NCBI RefSeq assembly: GCF_017741935.1
Contig: NZ_JAGHMH010000028.1
Span: forward strand, 558,001 to 622,000
Direction: 5' to 3'
Length of the DNA: 64,000 nt
Source: Rhizobium sp. 16-449-1b
GTDB taxonomy: Bacteria; Pseudomonadota; Alphaproteobacteria; Rhizobiales; Rhizobiaceae
How positions within the stretch are numbered: position 1 is the first letter of the stretch; each line of letters opens with the position of its first letter. The notes beneath the pieces were generated by a model. The model saw only the letters and a list, made by a program, of their open reading frames with translations. It was not told the DNA's origin and made no database searches. The position numbers were made by a program, and so were the translations under genes. Below, one piece after another: positions 27,926-36,471 of this stretch.

Positions 27926-28671
27926 TGACGGCTGATGACATCTGGGCGCCATTGCGGGCGGAGCTCGACCGTTGGCAGGCGGCGGGCAAGACCGCGGGCT
28001 TCTGGCTTCGCGACGACGATGCGATCGAGCCTACGCCGGCGCTGGAAAAGCTGCTGAAGCTCACCAAGGACGCCAACGTACCGTTGACGCTCGCCGTCAT
28101 TCCGGCGTCCACCGGCGAGCCGCTGGCAGCGCGGTTGGCCGATGAACGGCAAGTGCTCGTGGCCTTGCACGGATGGTCGCACACCAATCATGCGGGCCCT
28201 GACGAGAAGAAGCAGGAACTCGGCGCCCATCGCGCGCCGGATATCGTGCTTGGCGAGTTGCGCGACGGCTTGGCCATTCTGCAACGGCTTTTCGGCCCAC
28301 ATTTCATCTCGATGCTGGTGCCGCCCTGGAACCGGATCAACAGCGCGCTTATCGCAGAATTGCCGGCGCTTGGCCTTGAGAACCTGTCGGTCTACGGGCC
28401 CGCCAAGGCAGGAAGCCCGATACGGCTGCTGAATACCCACGTCGACATCATGAACTGGCACGGCATCCGTGGCGGCAGACCGCATGAGGAGCTGGTGGCT
28501 GACGTGGTGAAGGAACTGCAGGCACGCTTCGATGACGATGCGGAGCCGATCGGCATTCTCACGCACCATCTCGTGCATGATGAGACTGCCTGGGCGTTCC
28601 TCTCCGAGCTTCTGGCCGAGACGAGCGCCCATCCCGCTGTCGTCTGGAAATCAGCGGCGGCTCTGATCTAA
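27922..28671 (+). CDS. NodB-like polysaccharide deacetylase family protein
   Basis: A 249-residue divergent member of carbohydrate esterase family 4. The metal/catalytic elements are recognisable: FWLRDDDA (Asp pair, about residue 35), LHGWSHTNH (the His-x3-His metal motif) and VPPWNRI (motif 3). It lacks the long N-terminal signal of exported deacetylases, so it is probably cytosolic. AGGAAG precedes tandem ATGs at 27922 and 27925; either could be used. It is coupled to the upstream glycosyltransferase. Confidence 0.8.
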   Translation: MMTADDIWAPLRAELDRWQAAGKTAGFWLRDDDAIEPTPALEKLLKLTKDANVPLTLAVIPASTGEPLAARLADERQVLVALHGWSHTNHAGPDEKKQELGAHRAPDIVLGELRDGLAILQRLFGPHFISMLVPPWNRINSALIAELPALGLENLSVYGPAKAGSPIRLLNTHVDIMNWHGIRGGRPHEELVADVVKELQARFDDDAEPIGILTHHLVHDETAWAFLSELLAETSAHPAVVWKSAAALI

Positions 28672-28673
28672 GC

Positions 28674-29504
28674 TTAGAGTTCGAGAACCTGGTTATCCCG
28701 GGCCGCGAACGAGCTCGGGAAGGCGGCTTGCGCCTGCTTTTCCATGTCTTCCAGCTGCGCATCGGTGCGCGAGGGCGCGTGGTGGAAGAGCGCGAACTGC
28801 TTGGTGCCCGCCATTTTCGCCAGTTCGATGCCATGCTCCCAGGTCGAGTGGCCGAAGCCCTTGAAACGCTGCATTTCGTCTTCGTTGTAGGTGCAGTCGT
28901 AGACGGCGAGATCGACGTCCTTCATCATTTCCAGCGCAACGGGGTCATGAGTGCCAGGCGTGTGCTCGATGTCGTAGACCAGCGCGATGGAGCGGCCCTG
29001 ATACTCGACGCGATAACCGATCGCGCCACCAGGGTGGTTCAGCATGAAGGTCTTGATCCTGACGCCCGGATGCGGCTCCAGAATCTGTCCGGCGCGAAAG
29101 TCGCGGAAGCTCATCGTCGCCTGACAGATGTCGGTTTTGACAGGGAACCATGGCGGGCTGATGAACTGCTCGATCATCTCACGCGTGGTCATCTTGCCGT
29201 CGAGATGGCCGGACCAGATGCGCAGATCGATCGACGGATAGTAGATAGCCTTGAAGAATGGTAGCCCGATAATGTGGTCGTAGTGACAGTGGCTGAAGAA
29301 CAGGTCGACATCGCGGACCTGCTCGTTGAGCATGCAGAGCCCGGCCTCGCGCGCGCCGGAGCCCGCGTCGAAGATCATACGGTGTTCGCCACAGCGTATC
29401 TCGATGCATGAGGTGTTGCCACCATAGCGATCGAACTCAGGTCCGGAGACCGGGATACTGCCGCGAACGCCCCAGAACTTTACTTGAAAGAGATCTTTAC
29501 TCAT
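28674..29504 (-). CDS. MBL-fold metal-dependent hydrolase
   Basis: A 276-residue metallo-beta-lactamase-fold protein. It begins KFWGVRGSIPVSGPEFDRYGGNTSC, typical of the COG1235 group, and has the zinc motif SHCHYDHIIG plus downstream Asp/His ligands (YDIEHTPG, FALFHHAP). Members of this group hydrolyse phosphodiesters, including cyclic nucleotides in some cases, but substrate cannot be assigned. Lying among four cyclase-like genes makes a phosphodiesterase role worth testing. The start MSKDLFQ is chosen because the upstream frame has no family-like sequence. Confidence 0.82.
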   Translation of the reverse strand: MSKDLFQVKFWGVRGSIPVSGPEFDRYGGNTSCIEIRCGEHRMIFDAGSGAREAGLCMLNEQVRDVDLFFSHCHYDHIIGLPFFKAIYYPSIDLRIWSGHLDGKMTTREMIEQFISPPWFPVKTDICQATMSFRDFRAGQILEPHPGVRIKTFMLNHPGGAIGYRVEYQGRSIALVYDIEHTPGTHDPVALEMMKDVDLAVYDCTYNEDEMQRFKGFGHSTWEHGIELAKMAGTKQFALFHHAPSRTDAQLEDMEKQAQAAFPSSFAARDNQVLEL

Positions 29505-29943
29505 CGCTTTTTCAAAATGGTCCGACCCCACCGCGCTAACGTGATCATCATTTGAACCTGATGCCAAGCGTGGCATTTCACAAGCCGTCTTGTTTTACGT
29601 ACCGCATCCACCCTATCAACCCGACCGGTCGAATTTCTTAAGCAACCGGGTTTTGTTGCAGAAAGCAACAGCTTATGGTTCGATTTCCGTAAATTGCGAT
29701 GCGCTTTTGGCCAGCTTGCAGTGCCGAATCCTGATTTTCCTTCAAAATATATGGGAATTCGCATACGGGAATGCAAATGGCGGCAGATCCCACTTAAGTC
29801 GAAGGTTTCATTGCCGTCTCGCTCGACGCTGATCAGGCGCCGTGCAATTATTCCAGCGCGTCGCCGCCTGATCGTCCGATTCCCTGCGACGGCATCTTCA
29901 TGGCATTCAGTCTTTCAAATTCGCGTCCGGAACAGGACGGTCC
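29505..29943. promoter_or_regulatory. Divergent intergenic region, MBL hydrolase / haem-type cyclase
   Basis: This 439-base AT-richer gap contains a perfect 9-base inverted repeat GATCAGGCG/CGCCTGATC (29831-29839 and 29865-29873), centred about 90 bases before the cyclase start, and a hairpin TGTTGC/GCAACA (29654-29659, 29665-29670). Neither matches an operator I can name. No convincing gene was found in it. Confidence 0.4.
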
Positions 29944-31557
29944 GTGTTGAAAACGAGGTGGTGCGTGGCAGGCGATGCTGATCATGGTTCGATTGCGAGG
30001 AAGAACGGCTACTTCATCACCGCCGTGGTGATCGCGATGTTGGCCGGATTGCCGCTTGCCGTGTGGATGGATGTGAGCAACCTCTCGCAAAGCGCGCTGA
30101 AGCGGCAGGCCCAGGACATGAGCTCGCTGATAACAAGCATTCGCTCCTACTACGCGACCAATGTCGTTGGCCGGATACTGGCGGCACACGCGGCTGGAAT
30201 GGATACCGGCACGCCGGTCACCCACGAATATGCGACCATTCCCGGCGCGATCCCCATACCCGCCACGCTCTCGCTTGAGCTTGGAGATGTGATCAAGCAA
30301 CAGCAGGCGAACATCACTTATCGCTTCGTTTCCGACCTGCCGTTCAACAAGCGGGCGCCGCATGATCTCGACCGTTTCGAGACTGCGTCTCTGGCCGCGT
30401 TGCGCGCCGATCCAAAACAGACTTTGAGCGGCATCAAAAGAAGCGGGTTCACCAATACTTTTCGTCTGGTCACGCCGGTGCTCATGGCTCAAGCCTGCGT
30501 TGCCTGCCATAACACGCATCCGGAGAGCCCAAAAAGGGACTGGAAGATCGGCGACGTTCGCGGCATTCAGGAGGTCATCATCCGCCAGCCCTTCGCCGCC
30601 AACGTCTTCGCCTTCAAATACCTGCTGCTTTACTTTCTCTGTTCAGCCGGTCTCGGCATGGCGTTGATTTTGCTGCAACAACGGCAGGCGGCGCTGATCC
30701 AGGGCTTCAACCGCGACCTGGAATCCGCCAACGAATTTCTCGCCAGCATATCGATGAAGATTTCGCGCTACCTGTCGCCTCAGATCTACAAGGGGATATT
30801 CAGTGGCCAGAAGGACGTCGTGGTTCATACCGAACGCAAGCGGCTGACGATCTTCTTCTCCGACATCAAGGATTTCACCGCGACGACCGAACGCCTGCAG
30901 CCGGAGGCGTTGACGGAAATGCTCAACGAATACCTGACCGAGATGTCGGCGATCGCTCTGAAGCATGGCGGCACGCTCGACAAGTTCATCGGCGACGCCG
31001 TGCTTGTCTTCTTCGGCGATCCCGAAACCAATGGGGCGGCGGAAGATGCGAAGGCCTGTCTGAAAATGGCGATCGACATGCAGCACCGGCTTGGCGAGCT
31101 GAAAGCGAAATGGCGCGGCGACGGCACCGAAGAGCCGTTCGTCGTGCGCATGGGGATCAATAGCGGCTACTGCAACGTCGGCAACTTCGGCAGCAATGAC
31201 CGGATGGACTACACGATCATCGGCGCCGAGGCCAATCTGGCCGCCCGCCTGCAATCGATCGCCGAGGGCGGCAAGATCGTGATCAGCTACGAAACCTATG
31301 CACTGGTGCAGGACATCGTCGACGCCACGCCACTACCGCCGATCACGATGAAGGGCATCCAGCGGGAGATCGTGCCCTATGCCGTCAATGGCCTGCTGCT
31401 TGGCGAGGATCACGCGATCCGCGTCATGAGCGAGCATTTCTCTGGGCTCGACCTGCACCTCGATCTTGGCCAACTTGACCCCAAGGAGCGCGCGCGGGTA
31501 CGCGCGGCGCTTGCCGAGGCGATGGCGGCACTCGATGAGCGCGACGCGCAGCGTTGA
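29944..31557 (+). CDS. Membrane class III cyclase with periplasmic CxxCH sensor (DUF3365-like)
   Basis: A 537-residue protein: transmembrane helix 1 (about 23-41), a periplasmic Tll0287/DUF3365-like sensor (42-220) carrying Cys185-Val-Ala-Cys-His189, transmembrane helix 2 (about 222-244), then a cytoplasmic class III cyclase (from about 295). The CxxCH motif suggests a covalently bound c-type haem. Metal aspartates are Asp307 (SDIKDFTATTE) and Asp351 (GDAVLVFFGDP). It is probably a redox- or gas-sensing cyclase. GTG at 29944 has AGGA 6 bases upstream; a second GTG at 29965 is also plausible. Confidence 0.88.
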   Translation: MLKTRWCVAGDADHGSIARKNGYFITAVVIAMLAGLPLAVWMDVSNLSQSALKRQAQDMSSLITSIRSYYATNVVGRILAAHAAGMDTGTPVTHEYATIPGAIPIPATLSLELGDVIKQQQANITYRFVSDLPFNKRAPHDLDRFETASLAALRADPKQTLSGIKRSGFTNTFRLVTPVLMAQACVACHNTHPESPKRDWKIGDVRGIQEVIIRQPFAANVFAFKYLLLYFLCSAGLGMALILLQQRQAALIQGFNRDLESANEFLASISMKISRYLSPQIYKGIFSGQKDVVVHTERKRLTIFFSDIKDFTATTERLQPEALTEMLNEYLTEMSAIALKHGGTLDKFIGDAVLVFFGDPETNGAAEDAKACLKMAIDMQHRLGELKAKWRGDGTEEPFVVRMGINSGYCNVGNFGSNDRMDYTIIGAEANLAARLQSIAEGGKIVISYETYALVQDIVDATPLPPITMKGIQREIVPYAVNGLLLGEDHAIRVMSEHFSGLDLHLDLGQLDPKERARVRAALAEAMAALDERDAQR

Positions 31558-31591
31558 GATGGGTCGCCGCTGCTGCGCGCTCGGATTTCGC

Positions 31592-33682
31592 TTAGCTGCT
31601 CCTCGGCACGAACACGGCCACGCTTTCGCGCTCGACGGTCAGCGGTTCACTGACATCAAGTCTGGTGAATGGCTCGTCCGCACCAGTCGCCAGCACACGG
31701 CTCCACTCCTCGATGCCGTTGACCTGAGGCAGTCGGACGTCGCAGTCTCCGCCGGCGTTGAAGACCATGAACACACCAGCGCTCTTGTCAGCTTCAGTCG
31801 TGTTGGCGCTGTAGGACATGTAGACGCTGAGCAGGCGAAGCTCCGGATCGTTCCAATCCTCTTCGCCCATCTGCTCGCCATCCGGACGATACCAGGCGAT
31901 TTCGGTGCGCCCATCCTCGCCGACGGCACCGGTCAGGAAGCGCTCCTGGCGAAGCTCGGGGTGGTCTTTGCGGAGCGCGATCATCTTCTGGCAGAAGCCG
32001 AGGAAGGGATCGTCGAGACGGGACCAATCGACCCAGCCGATCTCGTTATCCTGGCAATAGGCGTTGTTGTTGCCGCCCTGGCTGTTGCCGACCTCGTCGC
32101 CGGCCACGATCATAGGCACGCCTTGGCTGAGAAGCAGCGTCGCCATCATGTTGCGGCGGCGGCGCGCGCGGGCATCCCGGACGCCGGCATCATCGGTGGC
32201 ACCCTCGGCGCCCATGTTGTCGGAGTGGTTGTCCGAATGGCCGTCGCGATTGTCTTCGCCGTTCGCTTCGTTGTGCTTGTCGTTGAAGGACACCGTGTCC
32301 ATCAGCGTGAAGCCGTCATGGGCGGACAGGAGGTTGACCGATGATGTCGCCGCGCGGTCGGAGTGGTTGAACTGCAGCTGCGAGCCGGAGAGGCGCGATG
32401 CGATGTCGGGCGCCATGCCGCCGTCGCCCTTCCAGAAACGCCTGGTGTCGTCGCGGAACTTGTCGTTCCATTCCCGGAACGGATGCGGAAAGCCGCCGAC
32501 CTGGTAGCCGCCTTCGCCGACATCCCAGGGTTCGGCGATGAGCTTCACGCCTGACAGGATCGGGTCCTGGCGGATCGCGCCGAAGAAGATGCCCTGGCGG
32601 TCGAAATCGAGGTCCTGACGCCCCAGCGTGCTGGCGAGATCGAAGCGGAAGCCATCGACGTGCATGACGCCGACCCAGTAGCGCAGGCTGTCGAGCACCA
32701 TGCGCATGACCATGGGGTGCGCGACATTCAGCGTATTGCCGGTGCCCGTCGTGTCGTAGGTGTGGCGCGGATCGTCGGGCGAGAGGATATAGTAGCTGGC
32801 ATTGTCTAGCCCGCGGAAGGAGAGCGTCGGTCCGCGTTCGCTGCCCTCGGCGGTGTGGTTGTAGACCACATCCATGATGACCTCGATGCCGGCGGCGTGG
32901 AACGCCTTCACCATCGTCTTGAACTCGGTGATCTTGCTCCCCGACAGGTATCGTGGCTGCGGCGCGAAGAAGCCGAGCGTCTGGTAGCCCCAATAATTGG
33001 TGAGGCCCTTCTCAAGCAGATAGCGGTCGTTTGGAAAATGCTGGATCGGCAACAGCTCGATCGCCGAGATGCCGAGCTTGGTCAGGTGGTCGATGATCGG
33101 TTCGCTGCACATGCCGAGAAAAGTGCCGCGCAGTTCGTCGGGCACATCGGGATGCGTCATCGTCATCCCGCGCACATGCGCCTCGTAGATGATGGTGTCC
33201 GTCCAGGTCCGGCGGATTGCCTGGTCGCCATCCCAGTCGAAATCCGGATCCTGCACGATGCCCTTGACCATATAGGGAGCGCTGTCGCGATCGTCGAAGG
33301 ACAAATCGTCGTCCTTCGCGCCAATCGTATAGCCATAAAGCGCGTCGTCCCATTTGAGCTCGCCGAGCACCTGCTTGGCATAGGGGTCGAGCAACAGCTT
33401 GTTTGGATTGAACCGATGGCCGGCCTGCGGATCGTAGGGGCCGTGGGCGCGATAGCCGTAGACCGTGCCGGGGCCGACGCCGGCGATATAGCCGGACCAG
33501 ATGTCGCCCTCGCGCTTTGGCAGCGCCATGCGAGCGATCTCCTCCTTGCCATCGGGCGAGAAGAGGCAGAGTTCCATCTGTTCGGCATGGGCGGAAAACA
33601 CCGCAAAATGCGTTCCCTGGCCGGTATATTCAGCACCCAGTTCAGGCTTTAGAAAGTCGAGTTCTGAAAACGAAAAGCTCAT
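31592..33682 (-). CDS. glgX: Glycogen debranching enzyme GlgX
   Basis: A 696-residue GH13 isoamylase-type enzyme that cleaves alpha-1,6 branches of glycogen. An N-terminal CBM48-like domain (about 10-110) precedes the barrel. Catalytic motifs are visible: DVVYNHTAEG, the nucleophile region VDGFRFDLAS, the acid in KLIAEPWDVG, and LLSAHDGFT. The start MSFSFSELDF has GGGGG about 6 bases upstream. No glgBAC genes are near, which is common for a second glgX copy in rhizobia. Confidence 0.95.
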   Translation of the reverse strand: MSFSFSELDFLKPELGAEYTGQGTHFAVFSAHAEQMELCLFSPDGKEEIARMALPKREGDIWSGYIAGVGPGTVYGYRAHGPYDPQAGHRFNPNKLLLDPYAKQVLGELKWDDALYGYTIGAKDDDLSFDDRDSAPYMVKGIVQDPDFDWDGDQAIRRTWTDTIIYEAHVRGMTMTHPDVPDELRGTFLGMCSEPIIDHLTKLGISAIELLPIQHFPNDRYLLEKGLTNYWGYQTLGFFAPQPRYLSGSKITEFKTMVKAFHAAGIEVIMDVVYNHTAEGSERGPTLSFRGLDNASYYILSPDDPRHTYDTTGTGNTLNVAHPMVMRMVLDSLRYWVGVMHVDGFRFDLASTLGRQDLDFDRQGIFFGAIRQDPILSGVKLIAEPWDVGEGGYQVGGFPHPFREWNDKFRDDTRRFWKGDGGMAPDIASRLSGSQLQFNHSDRAATSSVNLLSAHDGFTLMDTVSFNDKHNEANGEDNRDGHSDNHSDNMGAEGATDDAGVRDARARRRRNMMATLLLSQGVPMIVAGDEVGNSQGGNNNAYCQDNEIGWVDWSRLDDPFLGFCQKMIALRKDHPELRQERFLTGAVGEDGRTEIAWYRPDGEQMGEEDWNDPELRLLSVYMSYSANTTEADKSAGVFMVFNAGGDCDVRLPQVNGIEEWSRVLATGADEPFTRLDVSEPLTVERESVAVFVPRSS

Positions 33683-33780
33683 GGAACGCCCCCGCTTGGT
33701 TGTTAGCCTGCAGGGAACGTTGTTGCGCTGCAAAAGTTCCTTGGGTCACAGCGATAGCATATCGATTTGCGTCACGAAGA

Positions 33781-34575
33781 TCAGGGCATCAGCTGTCCGC
33801 CATTTACCTCGATGATCTGGCCCGTGACGTAGCCTGAAAGTGTCGGCGATGCCAGGAACAGATAGGCGCCGACGCAGTCCTCGGGCGTGCCGACGAAGCC
33901 CATCGGGATCGACTTGCGCTGCATCTCCATCTGCTCGTCGTTGGTGTAGAGTTCATGGAACGGCGTGGCGATCACGCCTGGCGCTACAGCGTTGACGCGA
34001 ATGCGGTCGGAGACGAATTCCTTGGCATGACCGCGGGTGATGGTGGAGACGAAGCCCTTGGCGGCGGCGTAAAGAATGGCGCCGCCACCGCCACCGTTTC
34101 GAGCCGCTATCGATGTGGTGTTGATGATGAAACCGCCCTGCTTCTTCAGCCAGGGGTGGGCCGCGCGGGTGGCGGCCAGCACGGAGCGGGCGTTGAGGTC
34201 CATCACCTTTTCATAATGCTCGTCGGTGAATTCCGAGGTCGGCTTGCGGCCGAGCATGCCGCCGGCATTGTTCACCAAGCCATCAAGATGGCCGAATGTC
34301 TTGGCGGTCTCTTCGACAACACGCTCGGTCTCGCCCTCCTTCGACACGTCGCCATGTACGAGATGGACGTGACCACCCGCCGCCTTGATCTCGTCGGCCA
34401 GCGCTTCGGCCTGCTCGCGGCTCGAATTGTAGTGAATGCCGACTTTCATCTCCTGAGCCGCAAGCGCCCTGGCGAGTGCCGCGCCGATCCCCGTCGAGGC
34501 GCCGGTGATCAGAACGGCCTTGCCGGCCAGATCGGGAATTTTGATTGCCGCAAGCGATTGCGCAAGATGTGCCAT
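33781..34575 (-). CDS. Short-chain dehydrogenase/reductase, classical
   Basis: A 264-residue NAD(P)-dependent oxidoreductase of the classical SDR family. It has the cofactor motif TGASTGIG, VNNAGG, the catalytic Ser in NTTSIAARN, and the active-site YAAAK. The C-terminus GYVTGQIIEVNGG is typical. Substrate unknown. GGGAG precedes the ATG. Its catalytic residues look complete, unlike the SDR at 54308-55012. Confidence 0.9.
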   Translation of the reverse strand: MAHLAQSLAAIKIPDLAGKAVLITGASTGIGAALARALAAQEMKVGIHYNSSREQAEALADEIKAAGGHVHLVHGDVSKEGETERVVEETAKTFGHLDGLVNNAGGMLGRKPTSEFTDEHYEKVMDLNARSVLAATRAAHPWLKKQGGFIINTTSIAARNGGGGGAILYAAAKGFVSTITRGHAKEFVSDRIRVNAVAPGVIATPFHELYTNDEQMEMQRKSIPMGFVGTPEDCVGAYLFLASPTLSGYVTGQIIEVNGGQLMP

Positions 34576-34652
34576 GAAAACGATCTCCCAGTTTTGTCGA
34601 ACGCCGGAGCTCGTCCGGCCGCGATGATGTCCCGCCGCGATTAGATTGGAGA

Positions 34653-35384
34653 TCAGTTGCCCGCGTCAAGTTCCGGGTAGTGACGGAAGATGCCGTCTTC
34701 GTTGAAGGCGAGCCGGCGAGGGGAGGCGAGATAGGCGGTGATCCGGGGACGCTCGCGGACCGCCGCATGCAGATCTGCCAGGGCGGGGTAGCGATCCTTG
34801 TAACCCTTCATCGCATTCGGAAATGCATAGCAGAGACCTTCGATCACCTGGAACAGCGAGAGATCGACATAGGAAAGCTCCGAGCCGACGATGTGCCGCG
34901 AGCCGCTCGGATTCTGTTGGAGCGCGCGCTCGAAATAGCCGAGGTACTTCGGGATACGCTCATCGATGAACGCCGTGGAACGGGCCTTCGCTTCGGCCTT
35001 CTGATCCTCGTAGTAGAGCCCTGTCGAGATAGGATGGTGAGTGTCGTGCACCTCGGAAACGAAATCGGTGATCGTCAGCTGCAGCCCGTTCGCTGTGTAG
35101 CGCAGCTGTTCATCGGAAGGCGCGAGCCCGAGCTTCGGGCCGAGGTAGAAGAGGATGTTGGCGACGTGTGAAATCAGAATGTCGCCGTCCTTCAGAAAGG
35201 GTGGGGCAAATGCGGTCGTCGAGTTCAACCCGTGATCAAGGATTTCCAGCATGGCATCGGTGCCCATGCCTGGCCGCTCGTGTCTCACGACATCGACATA
35301 ATCGGCGCCCGCTTCCTCGAGCGCGAGGCGCACGAACTCGCCGCGTCCCTGAATGCCATTCCAATAGAAGAGTTTATAGGCCAT
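34653..35384 (-). CDS. Glutathione S-transferase family protein
   Basis: A 243-residue protein with an N-terminal thioredoxin-like GST domain (YKLFYWNGIQGRGEFVRLALEEAGADY) and an all-helical C-terminal domain. The N-terminal YWNGIQGRGE resembles sigma/alpha-type GSTs with a catalytic Tyr. GGAGG precedes the ATG by about 5 bases. It lies 77 bases upstream of the SDR on the same strand and may share its transcript. Confidence 0.88.
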   Translation of the reverse strand: MAYKLFYWNGIQGRGEFVRLALEEAGADYVDVVRHERPGMGTDAMLEILDHGLNSTTAFAPPFLKDGDILISHVANILFYLGPKLGLAPSDEQLRYTANGLQLTITDFVSEVHDTHHPISTGLYYEDQKAEAKARSTAFIDERIPKYLGYFERALQQNPSGSRHIVGSELSYVDLSLFQVIEGLCYAFPNAMKGYKDRYPALADLHAAVRERPRITAYLASPRRLAFNEDGIFRHYPELDAGN

Positions 35385-35483
35385 CCGCGCCTCCCTGAGG
35401 GCGCCTGGTCGCTGGATCGTCGTGCAGACGCCGCCTGTTTAGATTATCGGGTCAAATTATCGGCGTTGATATCGCCGCCAGTA

Positions 35484-35657
35484 TTACTTGCGGCCATACC
35501 AGCGTGAAACGGCCGCGATGCGTTCGAATGCCGAACGACGCATCGAAATGGCGGCCGGCTTTTCGCGGAAGAAGAAGGCCACGAGATTGTCGACGACAAC
35601 GACAAGCAGCATGGCGAGCGCCAGATAAGCCGTTGCAGCAAGGACCAGGGTCGGCAT
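35484..35657 (-). CDS. Small membrane protein, 57 residues
   Basis: A 57-codon frame starting MPTLVLAATAYLALAMLL and ending SRWYGRK. Residues 3-30 form one strongly hydrophobic helix, then a basic amphipathic tail (REKPAAISMRRSAFER). The pattern is that of a single-pass membrane microprotein with a positively charged cytoplasmic end. It starts 6 bases after the stop of another tiny membrane-protein gene on the same strand. I do not recognise the family. The ribosome-binding site is weak, suggesting coupling to the upstream gene. Confidence 0.6.
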   Translation of the reverse strand: MPTLVLAATAYLALAMLLVVVVDNLVAFFFREKPAAISMRRSAFERIAAVSRWYGRK

Positions 35658-35663
35658 TTTATC

Positions 35664-35741
35664 TCACACCGGAGCGATGAACATGTAGCAGCCTGCTACA
35701 ATGAGGGAAACGAGAATTACGTCGAAGTAGCTGCGGTTCAT
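35664..35741 (-). CDS. Membrane microprotein, 25 residues
   Basis: A 25-codon frame, MNRSYFDVILVSLIVAGCYMFIAPV, nearly all of which forms one hydrophobic helix. It has a good ribosome-binding site (GGGAG, 7 bases before ATG at 35741), which raises confidence that it is translated despite its size; an in-frame ATG at 35747 is too close to that site. It precedes the 57-residue membrane protein by 6 bases. It resembles KdpF-sized small membrane proteins only in size and hydrophobicity; no kdp genes are nearby. Confidence 0.5.
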   Translation of the reverse strand: MNRSYFDVILVSLIVAGCYMFIAPV

Positions 35742-35911
35742 GACCATTCTCCCAGTTTTGCAGGAGAACCGTCAGAGGGTCACTTTTGTTCCATTGGGAA
35801 CCGCCGCCACAGCACTTTTAAGTAAGTCCGAAATTGCGCTGCGACTGAAGATCTTTCTGGCATTCATTCAATACGACTGAATTAATGCAGAGATGTGACT
35901 GAAATGAAAAC

Positions 35912-35932
35912 AGGGCGCCCTGGAGGCGCCCT
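35912..35932 (-). terminator. Rho-independent terminator of the DUF2934 gene
   Basis: Perfect 8-base GC-rich arms AGGGCGCC/GGCGCCCT around a 5-base loop. On the minus strand the hairpin is followed by TGTTTTC, and on the plus strand by TTTT. It lies 24 bases beyond the DUF2934 stop and separates that gene from the microprotein pair downstream. Confidence 0.75.
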
Positions 35933-35955
35933 TTTAAATCAATAATTTGCAGAGA

Positions 35956-36216
35956 TCATGCCGACTTTCGCGGCGTGGATTTCTTAGGGGCGGCTTTGGT
36001 CGCCTTGGCGGCGCTACTCACCTTGATCTCGGGAGCCGCGCGCTTCGTTCTGCTCTTCACTTCCTTGCCATCGGCGGACGCGGCGGACCCTTCGAGCGCG
36101 GCGCGCTCTTTCATCGCCTGTTGCCAATGCTCATGATCACGCCCGCTGGGGCGGCCTTCCTCTTCCCAAAGCGCATACGCGCGCTTCTGAACCCACTCTC
36201 TTTGAGTTTCCGTCAT
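35956..36216 (-). CDS. DUF2934 family small protein with basic tail
   Basis: An 86-residue protein. The N-terminal 35 residues match the DUF2934 pattern (REWVQKRAYALWEEEGRPSG then HEHWQQAM). The remaining half is Lys/Ala/Ser/Pro-rich (AAKATKAAPKKSTPRKSA), like a histone H1 tail, and could bind nucleic acid. The start ATG has GGAGATC 4-8 bases upstream. Function of DUF2934 is unknown; such proteins are frequent in rhizobia. Confidence 0.78.
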   Translation of the reverse strand: MTETQREWVQKRAYALWEEEGRPSGRDHEHWQQAMKERAALEGSAASADGKEVKSRTKRAAPEIKVSSAAKATKAAPKKSTPRKSA

Positions 36217-36471
36217 CGCCGATCTCCACTGCAGGGATGCCATCGTTCAAACGCGATACTGATTGAAGAGTTCCAGACGAATCGGATTGTTTCAAGTAAT
36301 TTCTGACACACTGCAAAAATATATGTGGCGTTGCAGCACGATGCTTAACGAAAGCGCGGATTGTGCCCCAAATGCGGGCATTCCGGGGCGGCGGCTGGCG
36401 CGATTATACTGTCATCAGACCATGCCGGAGATTCGCTGAAGGTGACAGGCATGTGCCACCCAAGGGCGTGA

